Made by a program: the position numbers and the translations under genes
The notes under the pieces: model-generated
What the model saw: only the letters and a program-made list of their open reading frames with translations
What the model was told of the DNA's origin: nothing
Databases searched by the model: none
Assembly (NCBI GenBank): GCA_026770585.1
Contig: MU646340.1
Location: 445,617 to 466,490 of the forward strand
Length of the DNA stretch: 20,874 nucleotides
DNA from: Baffinella frigidus
Taxonomy: Eukaryota; Cryptophyceae; Cryptomonadales; Baffinellaceae
Direction: 5' to 3'
Shown: piece by piece, positions 8,793-17,465 of the stretch
Layout: each line of letters begins with the position of its first letter
Numbering within the stretch: the stretch's first letter is position 1

Positions 8793-10402
8793 ACCCTGAA
8801 CCCTCAACCCTCCACCCTCAACCCTCAACCCTGAACCCTCAACACTCAACACTCAACACTCAACACTCAACACTCAACACTCAACTTACAACACTTAACA
8901 CTCAACTTACAATCCTCAACCCTCAACCCTCATCCCTCAACAATCAACCCTAACCCTACACCCCAGTCCCTAAAACCTCAACCATAAACCCCAATCCCTC
9001 AACCCTCAACCCTAAACCCTACACCTTGGACCCTGAACCCTGAACCCTGAACCCCAAACTTTCAATCCTAACCCCTAAAAGCTCAACCATACACCCTAAA
9101 CTCTCAAACACTGAACCCTAAACCCCAGACCCTGAACCTTACACCCTACACTCTCAACCATCATCCCTCAAACCTGAACTCTCAAACCTCAACCCTAATC
9201 CCTAAACCCTAAGCCCTAAACCGTGAACCCTAAACACCACACCATAAACCCTGAACCCTAAAACCCAAAACCTACATCATCAACCCTAAACCCTAAACCC
9301 TCAACTCCATACCATAAACACCAAACCCCACGGCCTGAACCATAAAAGCTAAACCATAAATCCTCAACACATAACCCTGAACCATAAAGCCTAAACCCCA
9401 AAACCCAAACTCAAAACGCTAAAAGCCAAACCCCAAATCCTGTAACCTCAACCCTGAACCCTCATCCCAAAACCCTGAAACTTGGACCCTGGACCCTCAA
9501 CCCTAATCCTCAAACCCTAAACCATAAACCCTAAACCCCAAACCTCAAACCCTAAACCGTAAAACCTGAACCCTGAACCCTGAACCCAAAACCTGAACCC
9601 TGATCCCTGAATCCTGAATCGTGACCCCTCTACACTAGACCCTGACCCTAAACCCTAAACCCCGGACCCTCGACCCTAAACCATAAACCCTGGACCCTAA
9701 ACCCTAACCTCAAAACCTCAAACCAAGACACTCGAACCATAAACTTTGAACTCTAAATCCTACACCCTGAATCCTCAAGGCCTGAACCCAAAACCTTCAA
9801 TCATAAACTCCAACCCCAAAACCCTAGACCCTAAATCCTAAACCCTAAACCCTAACCCTAAACGTCAAACCCTAAACCCTGAACCCTGAACCCTAAAACC
9901 TAAAACCTGAACCCTAATCACTAAACCATCAACAAACTCTGAACACTTAACCCTAAACTCTTAACCTCAAAAACTTGAACCCTAAACCTCAAACCCTAAA
10001 CTCTGAGCCCTCAACCATAAAACATGAACCTTAACCCTAGACCCAAGACTCTCAGCCCTAAACCTCAAACCCTAAACCCTAAAACCTAAACTCTAAACCC
10101 ACAAAACTTGAAACCTGAACCCTGAACCCTGTCCTGTACCACAAACCCTCACCCTCAACCCTCAACCCCTGCTACTCAACCATAAACAATCACCCTAAAC
10201 CCTAAACCCGTGACACTTAACCATGAACCCTCAACCCACACCCCGAACCCTGAACCCTGAACATCAAATCCTATACCCTAATCAAAACCCTAAACCCTTT
10301 ACTCTGAACCCTCTACCCTCTACCCTGAACCCTCACAGCCTCAACCCTGAACCTTCAACCCAAAACTCCAAAACCTAAACCCCAAACTCTAAACCCTGAA
10401 CC
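8475..10402 (+). repeat. Long decayed telomeric array, C-rich strand
   Basis: About 1.9 kb of heptamer-like units. The first 450 bases are dominated by CCCTCAA, then a block of CACTCAA (about 8838-8884), then mixed CCCTAAA, CCCTGAA and many point variants and indels. Open frames inside are artefacts of the repeat. Confidence 0.93.
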
Positions 10403-10936
10403 TTTGCGGCACGCGTGTAGCAGATGCGAGGGACGTGCGCGGACGGCGGCGTGATGCGCGAGTTGTAGTGGGAACGTGTTGTACTTGTCGGACGTACCCT
10501 TAGACTAACTTAGCTTAAGCTGCCTAATTGTCGGGTCTTGAGGATCTGCTTCGTTCTTGGACTTGTCCGTGGAGATTCTTGGACTTGGCCGTGGAGATGG
10601 TTGTTGAAGCGGTGATTCTTGAAGCGCTGGCGCCGCGTTTGAGCGTCAGCGCTGAGTGCCGGGGTCGAGGAGAGCCGCCGGCACGTACGAAGAGGGCGAG
10701 GACGTTTGATGGTCGCACGATCATTATGGAGTCGTTCGGAGACGCTGGAGTCGCTCGCCCACGGAGTAGAGCGCCGGCGTGATGATGCGCGCCAGCGCGA
10801 AGGAGTGCCGAGGACCTTGGGCACGATCGCTGAAGCATTGGAGCTGTCAGCGTCAGGCGGGAGGGAGCGCTGGTTTCCCGAACCGGTGAGGCTCTCCCCC
10901 CCTTTGTGACCCCCCTGCCGCAGATGTTATGACGGC
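10403..10936. other. Unique-sequence island between telomeric arrays
   Basis: About 530 bases of GC-rich, non-repetitive DNA. A perfect-but-one 22-bp tandem duplication (TTCTTGGACTTGTCCGTGGA, then GA) lies at 10554-10575 and 10576-10597. The frame 10528-10782 (+) starts with TTG and spans the duplication; it resembles no family I know. Possibly a gene fragment caught in the array. Confidence 0.5.
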
Positions 10937-11092
10937 AACCCTAAACTATCAACCCTGAACTACAACCCCAAACCCTAACCACTCAACTTTCCTACCTAAA
11001 CTCTAAACCCTAAACTCTCAAATCCTGAACCCTAAGTCCTAAACACTCAACCCTAAACTCCAAACCCTGAACCCTGGACCCTGAACTTTTGA
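10937..11092 (+). repeat. Short decayed telomeric array, C-rich strand
   Basis: Units such as CCCTAAACT, CCCTGAA and ACTCAACC continue the orientation of the array that ends at 10402. Confidence 0.85.
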
Positions 11093-11157
11093 ATTGGTCA
11101 CTCGATCAGCCTCGTGTGGCTATCACCTTCCGGTCCCAAGCGTCGACGCAGGATCAA

Positions 11158-11235
11158 GGGAGGAAGGGAGGGAGGGAGGGAGGGAGGGAGGGAGGGAGCG
11201 CAGGGGGTGTGGGGGGGGCAGAGAGAGAGAGAGAC
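11158..11235 (+). repeat. (GGGA)n and (GA)n microsatellites
   Basis: A GGGA run from 11158 to about 11198 and a GA run at 11219-11233, separated by a G-rich stretch. A similar GGGA run occurs near 16724-16748. Confidence 0.9.
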
Positions 11236-11344
11236 AGGGTAGACAAGGCTGGGAGCCATTGAAGCGCCATTGAGTGATGGCGGTGCACACCCTTCTTGCT
11301 CGTAACCTAATACCTACACGAATGGAGACAGGTAGCATTCCCGT

Positions 11345-11404
11345 GTTAAAACCGACATGCGCATAACATGCGCATAAGAATGTTAAAACCGACATGCGCA
11401 TAAA
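11345..11404 (+). repeat. Tandem duplication containing ACATGCGCATA
   Basis: GTTAAAACCGACATGCGCATA occurs twice, with a third partial ACATGCGCATA between the copies. Units are otherwise identical. Confidence 0.75.
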
Positions 11405-11421
11405 CCACAATACATACCGGG

Positions 11422-11530
11422 CTGTGTTGGTATCAACAAAGGTCTCTCTCAGTCGGTGCTACACGAACAGGAGGCCGGTACCTCTAGAGGGAGAGATCGC
11501 GTTATTGACACCACATGGCCGCCACCTATG
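11422..11530. mobile_element. Imperfect fold-back element fragment
   Basis: TGTGTTGGTATCAACAAAGG near 11423 pairs imperfectly with TTATTGACACCACATGG near 11503. Both ends resemble the arms of the element at 11827-11893. Confidence 0.4.
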
Positions 11531-11574
11531 CAACCCCACCGAGGATGCGTCTGCGTAGGGCAGGGGACACAGTT

Positions 11575-11630
11575 CCGTGTAGGAATAGCCGGAGTGAATT
11601 TACAGAGGCATCCCCACTATTCCTACACGG
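11575..11630. repeat. 14-bp perfect inverted repeat (hairpin)
   Basis: CCGTGTAGGAATAG at 11575-11588 and its complement CTATTCCTACACGG at 11617-11630, separated by 28 bases. Confidence 0.7.
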
Positions 11631-11826
11631 GACTGGGTCCCGAGAGTATTTATGTGGTGGTCCTGCGAAAACTTGCACGCAGCCTCTTTTGGGGAGCACA
11701 CACAGCAGCTGTGTTGGTATGAAATGCATTTATTACGTATTGGGTTGGTCGTAATAAAGGTCTACATGGACAAGGGGTATCCCGATTATGAGACAGCCCC
11801 CCCCCAACGACAGAAAGACACCTTTA

Positions 11827-11893
11827 TTGACACCAACACGGCTGCCATAAATGCACTCCCCACGAGCATACATGGCGGCCGTGTTCGTATCAA
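11827..11893. mobile_element. 67-bp fold-back element (MITE-like)
   Basis: Inverted ends of 22 bases with three mismatches: TTGACACCAACACGGCTGCC at the left and ATGGCGGCCGTGTTCGTATC at the right. Fragments of the same motif occur near 6206, 8329, 11422 and 11706. Confidence 0.55.
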
Positions 11894-12206
11894 TCAAGAC
11901 GAGGTACCCTCTTCCGGAAGTGTCTCCGTGTGGGTATCTAGGTTCTAAGGGCATCTGAGGACGCAAGGTTATGAGGACGTCGGCGGAGATTCACTTAAGC
12001 CTCCTTGAGTACATTCACTTACCCCTGTAGGCCGTTTAAGTAGAGACGAGTTGACTGGTAACTTCCGGCCTTTTAAGGCCAGGTCACGCTCTCGAGTAAA
12101 CCCAGCGAAGACAGGAGACTCCTTGGGATTCGTGGGGCCTGTAGCGTTCAGACTCCGTGTACAAGTCTCACGTTGCGAGAAGCAAAGCGCGCATCGACAT
12201 TACATG
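11894..12206. other. Unassigned sequence
   Basis: No gene or repeat recognised. Confidence 0.4.
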
Positions 12207-12355
12207 GGTACCTCGCTCATAAGAAACCGCCTCCTCCCTAGGACCCTACTGTAGGCCTGTGCCTACATGTAGGGTCCTATGATGGTCCTGGGGGTGGGGG
12301 GAGGTTGCTTTATTGGTCCTAGGGGGGGGAGGCGCTTTCCTATGCGCGAGGCACC
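12207..12355. mobile_element. 149-bp fold-back MITE, family 1, second copy
   Basis: The left end GGTACCTCGCTCATAAGAAA matches the element at 5951. The right end, 12331-12355, is its diverged complement (GGCGCTTTCCTATGCGCGAG). An internal direct duplication (GGTCCTGGGGGTGGGGGGAGG and GGTCCTAGGGGGGGGAGG) makes it longer than the first copy. Confidence 0.75.
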
Positions 12356-12768
12356 CCTGCACCGAGACACGGATTTTTGTCGCACTGTTCATTAGCACTG
12401 GATGCCCTCCGCCCAAGCGGTCACTGACCCCCCAATCGCCAGGGGGCTGCGTCTGCCCCTTGCCCCACTCACTACTCACACCAACCCCCCCCTCTCTCTA
12501 GGCCCCGCGGGGCGCCAACCACTACAGGGATACTGCGTTTACAAGAACCCGTAACATAAGAATACGCAACGCATTCGACCGTATTCCTAGGAACGGATTC
12601 GACCCCTGCGTGCTCTTAATTCCTGTAGACGTACTCTCCTTCAACCCTCTTCGCCGAAACGCGCGCACTTACTTGGCGTTCTGCACACATCCCCCATCGC
12701 CACCGTCAGACCTCGAAGAAGCGGGGGTCGTCGCGGGGGGCAGCGCGCGGATACAGGGTCACGCGATC
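12356..12768. other. Unassigned sequence downstream of SKP1
   Basis: No gene recognised. It may include the 3' untranslated region of the minus-strand SKP1 gene. Confidence 0.4.
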
Positions 12769-14639
12769 CTACCATCCCTCCAGGGGGGGACTGGGCAACA
12801 ACGATGGGCGGGCGGGTGGGCGAAGGCGTGAGGCAGTGAGCGCCGTAGATCCAAGGGCGAGACTTTCTAAGCTGGTGGGGAGGTTGGGCGAGTTGGATAC
12901 CTTATCGTAGATCCAAGGGTGCGCCTTCTTGACCTCCTCGACCTCCTCGGGTGTGTAGTCCTGGCGGATGTTGAAGCGGTCGCGGATGTCGTCGGGCGTC
13001 TTGCACTTCTTGATCTCGTCCGCAACCTGTGCGACCACCCAGTCAGCACACCGTGCGATCACCCAGGCAGCCCCACGACCAACGCACCTCACGACCAGTC
13101 AGCCCAACGACCAGGAGCCTCACCGCGAGTCAGTCAGTCACTCCCAGCCACCTGCCTTCTCCGCACCCGCCCAGCCAAGGACTGACACCAAAAGGGCACT
13201 GGCCACCACTTGGAGTGCACGTGTGGTCCTGAGACTAGGTCGACGGCAATGAGGGCTGCTGCCGGAAAGAGGCACCTCCGTTCACCAAATTCAATGAACA
13301 ATAACCCCTGCACCCCGGCAGAGGTTTCGAGTTCACGATGGGTTCGGGGAGGACCTTCTTGCACATGAGCTCTAGGAGGTTCTTGATGTCGAGGAAGTTT
13401 GCTGCGAGGATTGTCTGGAAGATGATTTCGTCCGGCTGGTCCTGGAACTCCTTGTCAAACGCTATTACCACCTGCACCGTCCGAGAGGGGGTTACGTCAG
13501 TAACATCGCTTGAACCATGCAAAAATTCACACGAGCGTGTACGACAGTACCAAGGCAATGCAGAAGCTAGCCACGGCCAACTGCCGCCCTATCCACTGCC
13601 AGCCGACGCCCTGTCCTGCCAACCACCGCTCTACCCTGCAGCCCTATCCTGCCAACTGCCGCCCTACCCTAGCAACTGCTCCCCTAGCCTCGGCCAACTG
13701 TCGCCCTATCCTCCGCGCAGTGCTCTTGAAGGTTGGCCCTGACACGAAATGGTGGGTTTAAAAATAGGAGAAACACTAAAAACAGCAATGACTTGTCAAC
13801 CTACCCCGTTTTGTGCTCACGAAGGCAAGTAAAGTAAGGCAGCCGGGCAGCCGGGCACTGCTGTTGCCGCAGGTTCCCACAGATTGGCGAATCGGGGCAC
13901 GCCTCGAAAAAATAAAGAGGGGGCGGGCGGTGGGGCGAGGCGCGACCTCATCCTCCGTCTGCTCCTTTTCGAACTCCGCGTGCTTCTGCAGGTACTTCAC
14001 CACCCGCTGGATGATCGAGAGCGTGCAGCTCTTGTCCGCGAGCGGCACCACCTCGTTCACGTCCCCAGTGTCTGCACCACACCCGAGATTCCCACGCTTA
14101 CTGTCTCCACTCGGTGGGGATGGGTGAGCATGTAATATAGCACACAAGATTCTTTGTCCCACACACAGGAAGGCGGGCAAAGGAATTTCGAGGAGCGTTG
14201 ATGCCCGCGACAGGAAAACAAGCCATCCTCAGGGAAGGTACTACTCCCTAAAAACAGCATGGGGAGGAATATTCCAGCTCTCCAGCCCGCCCACGCGAAC
14301 CATCTGCCTCCTTCCGAGCTGGTACGAGATGGGCTCTAATGACCCTGGTGAGCTCCTTGACTGGAGCGCGTCTGGCCAGGGAGTGCACCTTCAATCATCA
14401 TGTTGATGATGGCGGACCGTGTCGCAATGCTCTTCGGCACCTTGACCTGCACCCAGCACAAGCCCCCGCGGTCAGCAGCCTCTCCAGCAGCTGCAACCCA
14501 CTACACAAACCGAACCGACCCTGGGTCACGAGAAATCCCATGCCAGCCAGCCCCCGCACCGCCAAAGTTGGACGCAGGGATACAGTACCTGGTGCTTGTC
14601 ATAGGTCTCGAGCGTGATTTCGGGGTCCTCGGCCGACAT
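12769..14639 (-). CDS. SKP1: SKP1, SCF ubiquitin ligase adaptor (five exons)
   Basis: SKP1 links cullin-1 to F-box proteins in SCF ubiquitin ligases. Exons, all in phase: 14639-14589 (17 codons, MSAEDPEITLETYDKHQ), 14446-14389, 14071-13947, 13471-13355 and 13026 to 12901 or beyond. Joined length is 159 residues to PWIYDK, close to the usual 160. The N-terminal POZ fold shows VKVPKSIATRSAIINMMIED and NEVVPLADKSCTLSIIQRV. The C-terminal Skp1 domain shows ILAANFLDIKNLLELMCKKV, then DEIKKCKTPDDIRDRFNI and DYTPEEVEEVKKAHPW, near the family consensus. Introns are 142, 317, 475 and 328 nt. Donors are loose (GTACTG, GTGCAC, GTCGCG, GTCCTC); acceptors are TGCAG or ACAG. A at -3 supports the ATG. The 3' end is unsettled: no stop follows DK. 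The frame runs on to a stop at 12769, or a small last intron starts at AAG|GTATCC (12900). No frame-breaking lesion is seen, so the gene looks functional. Confidence 0.92.
13560..13720. repeat. Short degenerate tandem repeat in SKP1 intron 3
   Basis: Variants of GCCCTATCCTGCCAACTGCC repeat five to seven times on the + strand. They lie wholly inside the 475-nt intron. Confidence 0.6.
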
Positions 14640-14739
14640 GTTGATCCTGCCAGGGCCCACCATCAGCGTCCGACGGAAAAATGGCGGGAGCTAATTGCCC
14701 CCAGGGGTCACACCGCAAAACAGAGGAGGCTGCCTGCAC

Positions 14740-15492
14740 AGCTGCGTATCGAAGAGCAGGAAGGAGGCTGGATACGCCCGGGCGCCACCAAACCGAACCC
14801 TCGCTCAGCCTCGGAACAGCGGCAGCTGCGCCGCACATGACCAGTCAAGCTGGAGGGTGGCTACAGTGCTAACCAAGCTTTGCGGTGGGTTGCCTCGCGC
14901 ACAAGAGGCTGATTCGACCCTGCATTGCAAACGCAGTACCCGCCAGTCCCCGACGATCTAACAAACACCGCAGCGCCGCCCGCAGGCCCGCCAAGCCAAG
15001 ACAGAGACCCCCTACCCCCGCATACCTTTCGTGTCTTGACCGACGGTTCAGGAGGTTGACTCATGTTTTTAGATCAACCTCCGGAACCCTTAAGCGAGAG
15101 CCTCATAACCTGCAGGATTTAGTCCCAGGGAGATTCCTGAGGAATACGATTTCGGGGATCTCCGATTCTATTTTGGTGTATCTAAAGGCTACAATTGAAG
15201 GCTGGATAGGCGACTGTCTCATTTGAACCCTTTAAGATACACCAAAATCGAAACGGAGATCCCCGAAATCGTATTCCTCACGAATACTCGTCCGGATGAA
15301 AGGAATCTTTGTTTGTAGCTGCAGTTAAGAGGGGTGGATCGTGTTCTCTGTCATTGATGGTGGTCGTGATGCCGGCTCGGAGCCCCTTCCTCTCCTCCCT
15401 CCTCGCGCTACATGCAGCGCTTCTTCTCGGCGGCCTGGTGGGCGCCGCGGATGGGAACCCGGGGAAGGCCGTGCGGGGGCGGTGCTGGATCA
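14740..15492 (+). repeat. Left arm of a 753-bp inverted duplication
   Basis: Base 14740 pairs with 17855 and base 15492 with 17102, with only scattered mismatches and small indels. The arm starts about 100 bases upstream of the SKP1 ATG. It runs through a MITE and into codon 45 of the membrane-protein gene. Confidence 0.93.
15133..15285. mobile_element. 153-bp MITE, family 2 (ATTCCTGAGGAATACG ends), left-arm copy
   Basis: Terminal inverted repeats of about 51 bp at 15133-15183 and 15235-15285 (outer ATTCCTGAGGAATACG, inner GGTGTATCT) enclose a 51-bp centre. It ends about 70 bases before the ATG of the membrane-protein gene. No clear target-site duplication. Confidence 0.8.
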
Positions 15493-16385
15493 CCTTCCAC
15501 GTGCCGTGCACCGAGCACCCGGAGTTCCATGGAAAGAGAGATGACTCGGAAATCGCCTATCAGACCATGGGCGTGGGAGATAGCGAGCCAAACTGCCTTG
15601 ACCGCGCACAAACCTACTGGGAGTGGTGCGGTCAGGCGCTCTCGGAACAGGTTTCCGCGAATTTCGCGCCAAGCGGCGGAGAAACTGTGTTCCCTCCTGA
15701 CGACGTGGCGATCGATGCCAGAGGCGGGATGGAAGGCGGTGCGGATGAGGATGCAGAAGGAGCAGCGACACCCGCAGAGACACTCAGCGTGGGAGACATC
15801 GGCTCTGCGGCAGGGGGGGGGGGAGGTGCGGAGCACGCCACGGAGAGCAAGAACGAAGCAACTGTGGCTGGGTGGCAGCAGGCCGTCGAGTTGGCCTGGC
15901 ACGGCGCTGTGCGCGCGGCTTCGTTGGGCGCGGCCGCTGCGAGTGAGGCGCTGCGCCAAACAGCAACACTAGCTTCCGCGGCAGCCAACACCGTCACGCA
16001 CTGGGCCTCGCTCCCGGGTAACGCCACTCTGTATCCACGAGTGGAAGGACACAGGGAGGGAGACGCGAGAGGGGGAGATGGGCAGCGCTCGTGGGTGGCG
16101 ATCCTGATTGGCGGGGCCGTCGCAATCGTGTCTTACATGGGGGTCGGGGCAGCACTCACGGCCGTGCGCCGCAGCGTGCGGGCGTTCTTTGTCAGGAGGA
16201 TCGACTGGGACACCCCTGAGCGGGCAAGAGTCGTGAAAGATCCTCGTGACTTCCGAAGGTCGTCAGACCCCCTCGTATCGCTCATCAAACGCGCATTCTG
16301 TGAATGCCGTGCAGCGCTCGCAGCAGCAGGGAAACAGCGGCGCGCTGACAGCATCGTGAATGGCGAAGCAGGCAGGAGCGCTTAG
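15357..16385 (+). CDS. Type I membrane protein with four-cysteine N-terminal domain, unknown function
   Basis: I do not recognise a family. From ATG 15357 the protein has 342 residues; ATG 15369 is an alternative. Residues 1-31 form a signal peptide (basic start, then a Leu/Ala-rich core, AlaAla before AspGlyAsn). Next comes a compact domain with Cys43, Cys51, Cys80 and Cys91 (spacings C-x7-C and C-x10-C) and aromatic pattern RCWITFHVPC and YWEWCGQ, likely disulfide-linked outside the cytosol. An acidic Gly/Ala/Glu linker, an Ala-rich helical stretch and one glycosylation site (NAT) follow. Residues 245-268 (SWVAILIGGAVAIVSYMGVG) form a membrane helix, then a basic tail of about 74 residues. 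Ala-rich, high-GC codon use agrees with a real gene. The 5' end is duplicated in reverse at 17237-17106. The ATG lies near a MITE, which may carry part of the promoter. The 3' end may be spliced further (see 16388-16495). Confidence 0.65.
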   Translation: MVVVMPARSPFLSSLLALHAALLLGGLVGAADGNPGKAVRGRCWITFHVPCTEHPEFHGKRDDSEIAYQTMGVGDSEPNCLDRAQTYWEWCGQALSEQVSANFAPSGGETVFPPDDVAIDARGGMEGGADEDAEGAATPAETLSVGDIGSAAGGGGGAEHATESKNEATVAGWQQAVELAWHGAVRAASLGAAAASEALRQTATLASAAANTVTHWASLPGNATLYPRVEGHREGDARGGDGQRSWVAILIGGAVAIVSYMGVGAALTAVRRSVRAFFVRRIDWDTPERARVVKDPRDFRRSSDPLVSLIKRAFCECRAALAAAGKQRRADSIVNGEAGRSA

Positions 16386-16387
16386 CG

Positions 16388-16495
16388 ATCGCGCTGGATG
16401 ACACCATGGCGGTGCGCGGTAAGGACGGCACCCTCTCGCTCGTCCCGAAGTGCGCCGAGGCTGTTCGCGCCCTCGTCTCCAAGTCCTACCCAACC
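16388..16495 (+). other. Coding-like stretch interrupted by a MITE
   Basis: Just past the stop of the membrane-protein gene, another frame reads AIALDDTMAVRGKDGTLSLV, then PKCAEAVRALVSKSYP, with normal-looking composition (ATG at 16406). It runs straight into the MITE at 16499. It may be a remnant or an alternative last exon; the GCTTAG before 16386 is a possible acceptor. Confidence 0.3.
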
Positions 16496-16496
16496 C

Positions 16497-16633
16497 TATC
16501 TCTGCCTCAGTTAAATTTGTCTCATAATTTGACGAAACCGGTAGTTGACTTCCCTGTTTTGCGGTACAAATCCCTCTACTTTTGGCGTAAAACCTGAGAA
16601 ACTAATGAGACAAATTTAAGTGAGGCAGAGCTA
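16497..16633. mobile_element. TA-flanked MITE (Tc1/mariner-like), about 133 bp
   Basis: Inverted ends CTCTGCCTCAGTTAAATTTG, then TCTCAT at 16500-16525 and the complement at 16605-16630 with one mismatch. TA dinucleotides at 16497-16498 and 16632-16633 fit a TA target duplication. No transposase inside. Confidence 0.8.
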
Positions 16634-16980
16634 GAACCCCTCTGCTAACCCACCCATTCCCGGCGTCCTGCTCCTTTGAAACGCCAACACGACCGAGGCG
16701 TGTGCGGTGGTATTGAGGAAGTAAGGGAGGGAGGGAGGGAGGGAGGGACGGAGGGGTTAGAGCGGTTGCGAAGAAACTTGGCCGAATTCCGAAAGATTTA
16801 ATTCAGAAATCGAGAATGGGTGTACCAGCAAATTAATATTCAGTTCGTGTAGATGACTCCTGGTACACACATGCTCAATATCTGCAAATTTTGTTTCGGA
16901 AATCGGGCAAGTTTTCCCGAGTCATCTCTCTTGCCATGGAAATCCGGCTGCTCGGTGCACGGCCCGTGGGACGGTTCAGA
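16634..16980. other. Non-coding stretch with GGGA run and a fold-back repeat
   Basis: (GGGA)n at about 16724-16748. A fold-back at about 16784-16905: ATTCCGAAA...GTGTACCAG pairs imperfectly with CTGGTACAC...TTTCGGAAAT. Its right half (16829-16930) is repeated at 17867-17975. Confidence 0.6.
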
Positions 16981-17094
16981 GTTTAGGGTTTAGGGTTTAG
17001 GGTTTAGGGTTCAGGGTTTAGGGTTTAGGGTTTAGGGTTTAGGGTTTAGGGTTTAGGGTTTAGGGTTTAGGGTTTAGGGTTTAGGGTTTAGGGT
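16981..17094 (+). repeat. Clean interstitial telomeric array (TTTAGGG)n
   Basis: About 16 heptamers with a single TTCAGGG variant. Far cleaner than the other arrays. G-rich on the + strand, so telomere-ward is to the right. It ends eight bases before the right inverted-duplication arm. Confidence 0.97.
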
Positions 17095-17105
17095 CTGAGG
17101 TTGAT

Positions 17106-17237
17106 TCAGCACCGCCCCCGCACAGCCTCCCCCGGGTTCCCATCCGCGGCGCCCACCAGGCCGCTGAGAAGAAGCGCTGCATGTAGCGCGAGGAGGGAGG
17201 AGAGGAAGGGGCTCCGAGCCGGCATCACGGCCACCAT
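17106..17237 (-). pseudogene. Truncated copy of the membrane-protein gene: signal peptide and 12 residues only
   Basis: On the minus strand, ATG at 17237 opens a 43-codon frame matching residues 1-43 of the gene at 15357 with a few substitutions (Val3Ala, Gly25Ser, Lys37Glu). The next codon, Trp44 in the parent, is TGA here (17108-17106), and homology stops two codons later at the arm boundary. The piece would encode a signal peptide and a 12-residue secreted stub, so it is treated as a broken copy. Its upstream MITE and presumed promoter region are retained, so transcription is possible. Confidence 0.8.
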
Positions 17238-17312
17238 CAATGACAGAGGACACGATCCGCCCCTCTCAACTGCAGCTGCAAACAAAGATTCCGCAATTTC
17301 ATCCGGACGAGT

Positions 17313-17465
17313 ATTCCTGAGGAATACGATTTCGGGGATCTCCGTTTCGATTTTGGTGTATCTTAAAGGGTGTAAATTAGACAGTCGCCTCTCTAGCCTT
17401 CAATTGTAGCCTTAAGATACGCCAAAATAGAATCGGAGATCCCCGAAATCGTATTCCTCAGGAAT
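17313..17465. mobile_element. 153-bp MITE, family 2, right-arm copy
   Basis: Same inverted ends and length as 15133-15285, duplicated as part of the arm. Here the outermost bases of both ends are intact (ATTCCTGAGGAAT and ATTCCTCAGGAAT), so the left-arm copy carries the change (ATTCCTCACGAAT). Confidence 0.8.

Noticed and set aside
15408-16027. Several long antisense and alternate frames over the membrane-protein gene
   Set aside because: High GC keeps them open; only the frame from 15357 shows a signal peptide, Cys domain and membrane helix.
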